Origin: Candidatus Parcubacteria bacterium
GTDB taxonomy: Bacteria > Patescibacteriota > Minisyncoccia > Phycocordibacterales > Phycocordibacteraceae
Length of the DNA stretch: 6,388 nt
Assembly: GCA_027310925.1 (NCBI GenBank)
Contig: DAICZX010000062.1
Location: 1 to 6,388 of the forward strand
Direction of reading: 5' to 3'
Part shown: positions 6,012 through 6,388 of the stretch, piece by piece
Layout of the letters: the number at the start of each line of letters is the position of its first letter
How positions within the stretch are numbered: the stretch's first letter is position 1
Notes under the pieces: generated by a model
Database searches by the model: none
The model's input: only the letters and a program-made list of their open reading frames with translations
What the model was told of the DNA's origin: nothing
Program-made: the position numbers and the translations under genes

Positions 6012-6388
6012 ATGGCGAAACAAATCCTTTTTTCCGAAGATGCACGCAAAAGTATTGCAAAAGGTATCGCGCAGGCTGCGCGAACAGTGAAGGTGACGCT
6101 CGGCCCCAAAGGGCGCAACGTCGTCATTGAGAAGTCCTACGGCGGTCCGCGTATTACGAACGACGGTGTCTCCATCGCAAAAGAAATTTCCCTGAAGGAT
6201 CGTTTTGAGAATATGGGCGCGGAAATCGTAAAGGAGGTAGCGACCAAAACCAATGATACCGCTGGCGATGGTACCACCACATCGGTGGTGCTTCTTGAGG
6301 CTCTTGTTGGTGAGGGTCTCCAGTACATGATGAAGGGCGCGAGTGCAATGATGATTCGAAGTGGAATGGAAAAAGCAAAGATTGCAGC
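6012..6388 (+). CDS. groEL: Chaperonin GroEL (Hsp60), N-terminal part, runs off the right edge
   Basis: The first 125 complete codons are present. They cover the N-terminal part of the equatorial ATPase domain of GroEL, which forms a double seven-membered ring and folds proteins with GroES. Diagnostic motifs are VKVTLGPKGRNVVIEKS (26-42), the ATP-site Asp51 in ITNDGVSIAKEI (48-59; E. coli Asp52), FENMGAEIVKEVATKTNDTAGDGTTT (65-90) and Asp86 in GDGTTT (E. coli Asp87). After this the sequence departs from the E. coli type (SVVLLEALVGEGLQYMMKGASAMMIRSGMEKA, 91-122) and is rich in Met. The ATG sits 18 nt after the groES stop in an AT-rich spacer with no Shine-Dalgarno, unlike groES. Transcription is expected from the groES promoter. 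Confidence 0.98.
   Translation, partial: MAKQILFSEDARKSIAKGIAQAARTVKVTLGPKGRNVVIEKSYGGPRITNDGVSIAKEISLKDRFENMGAEIVKEVATKTNDTAGDGTTTSVVLLEALVGEGLQYMMKGASAMMIRSGMEKAKIA

Noticed and set aside
1..6388. Mobile elements, CRISPR arrays, tRNA or rRNA genes, riboswitches
   Set aside because: I found no spaced repeats, transposase, cloverleaf or rRNA-like stretch; the window is filled by housekeeping and transport genes.

Overview
The window looks like a chromosomal piece of a small-genome bacterium of the Candidate Phyla Radiation, most likely Parcubacteria (Patescibacteria). This is inferred from protein style and gene company, not from a marker gene. The clues are an RNase J with a long disordered basic N-terminus, a membrane-anchored family-5 solute-binding protein directly behind secG with no permease genes, and a GroEL N-terminus that departs from the E. 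coli type near its end. The genes use TAA and TGA as stops, so the lineages that read UGA as glycine do not fit.

The left five-sixths is a block on the minus strand, read from right to left: secG (5311 to 5072), an anchored extracellular solute-binding protein (5075 to 3363, 4-nt overlap with secG), RNase J (3298 to 1403, after a 64-nt gap), and a major facilitator superfamily transporter (1233 to beyond the left edge, after a 169-nt gap). The first two are almost certainly translationally coupled. RNase J may share their transcript. The transporter gap is longer and carries dyad symmetries, so it may be controlled separately.

The right end is a divergent plus-strand chaperonin operon: groES (5688 to 5993) and the first 125 codons of groEL (from 6012). 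The 376 bases between secG and groES (5312 to 5687) hold a good promoter candidate for groESL, a weaker one for secG, and several short dyads, but no recognisable CIRCE box.

Most genes are housekeeping: protein export (SecG), RNA decay and maturation (RNase J), protein folding (GroES/GroEL), plus two envelope proteins. I see no mobile element, CRISPR array, RNA gene or new multi-gene system. The observation most worth following up is in RNase J: the residue aligning with the conserved motif-C metal-ligand histidine (His390 of B. subtilis RNase J1) is tyrosine, while the other metal-ligand motifs are intact. Secondary points are a hairpin that places an AUG in its loop at the start of the transporter gene, and a short spot with a perfect palindrome in the solute-binding protein.
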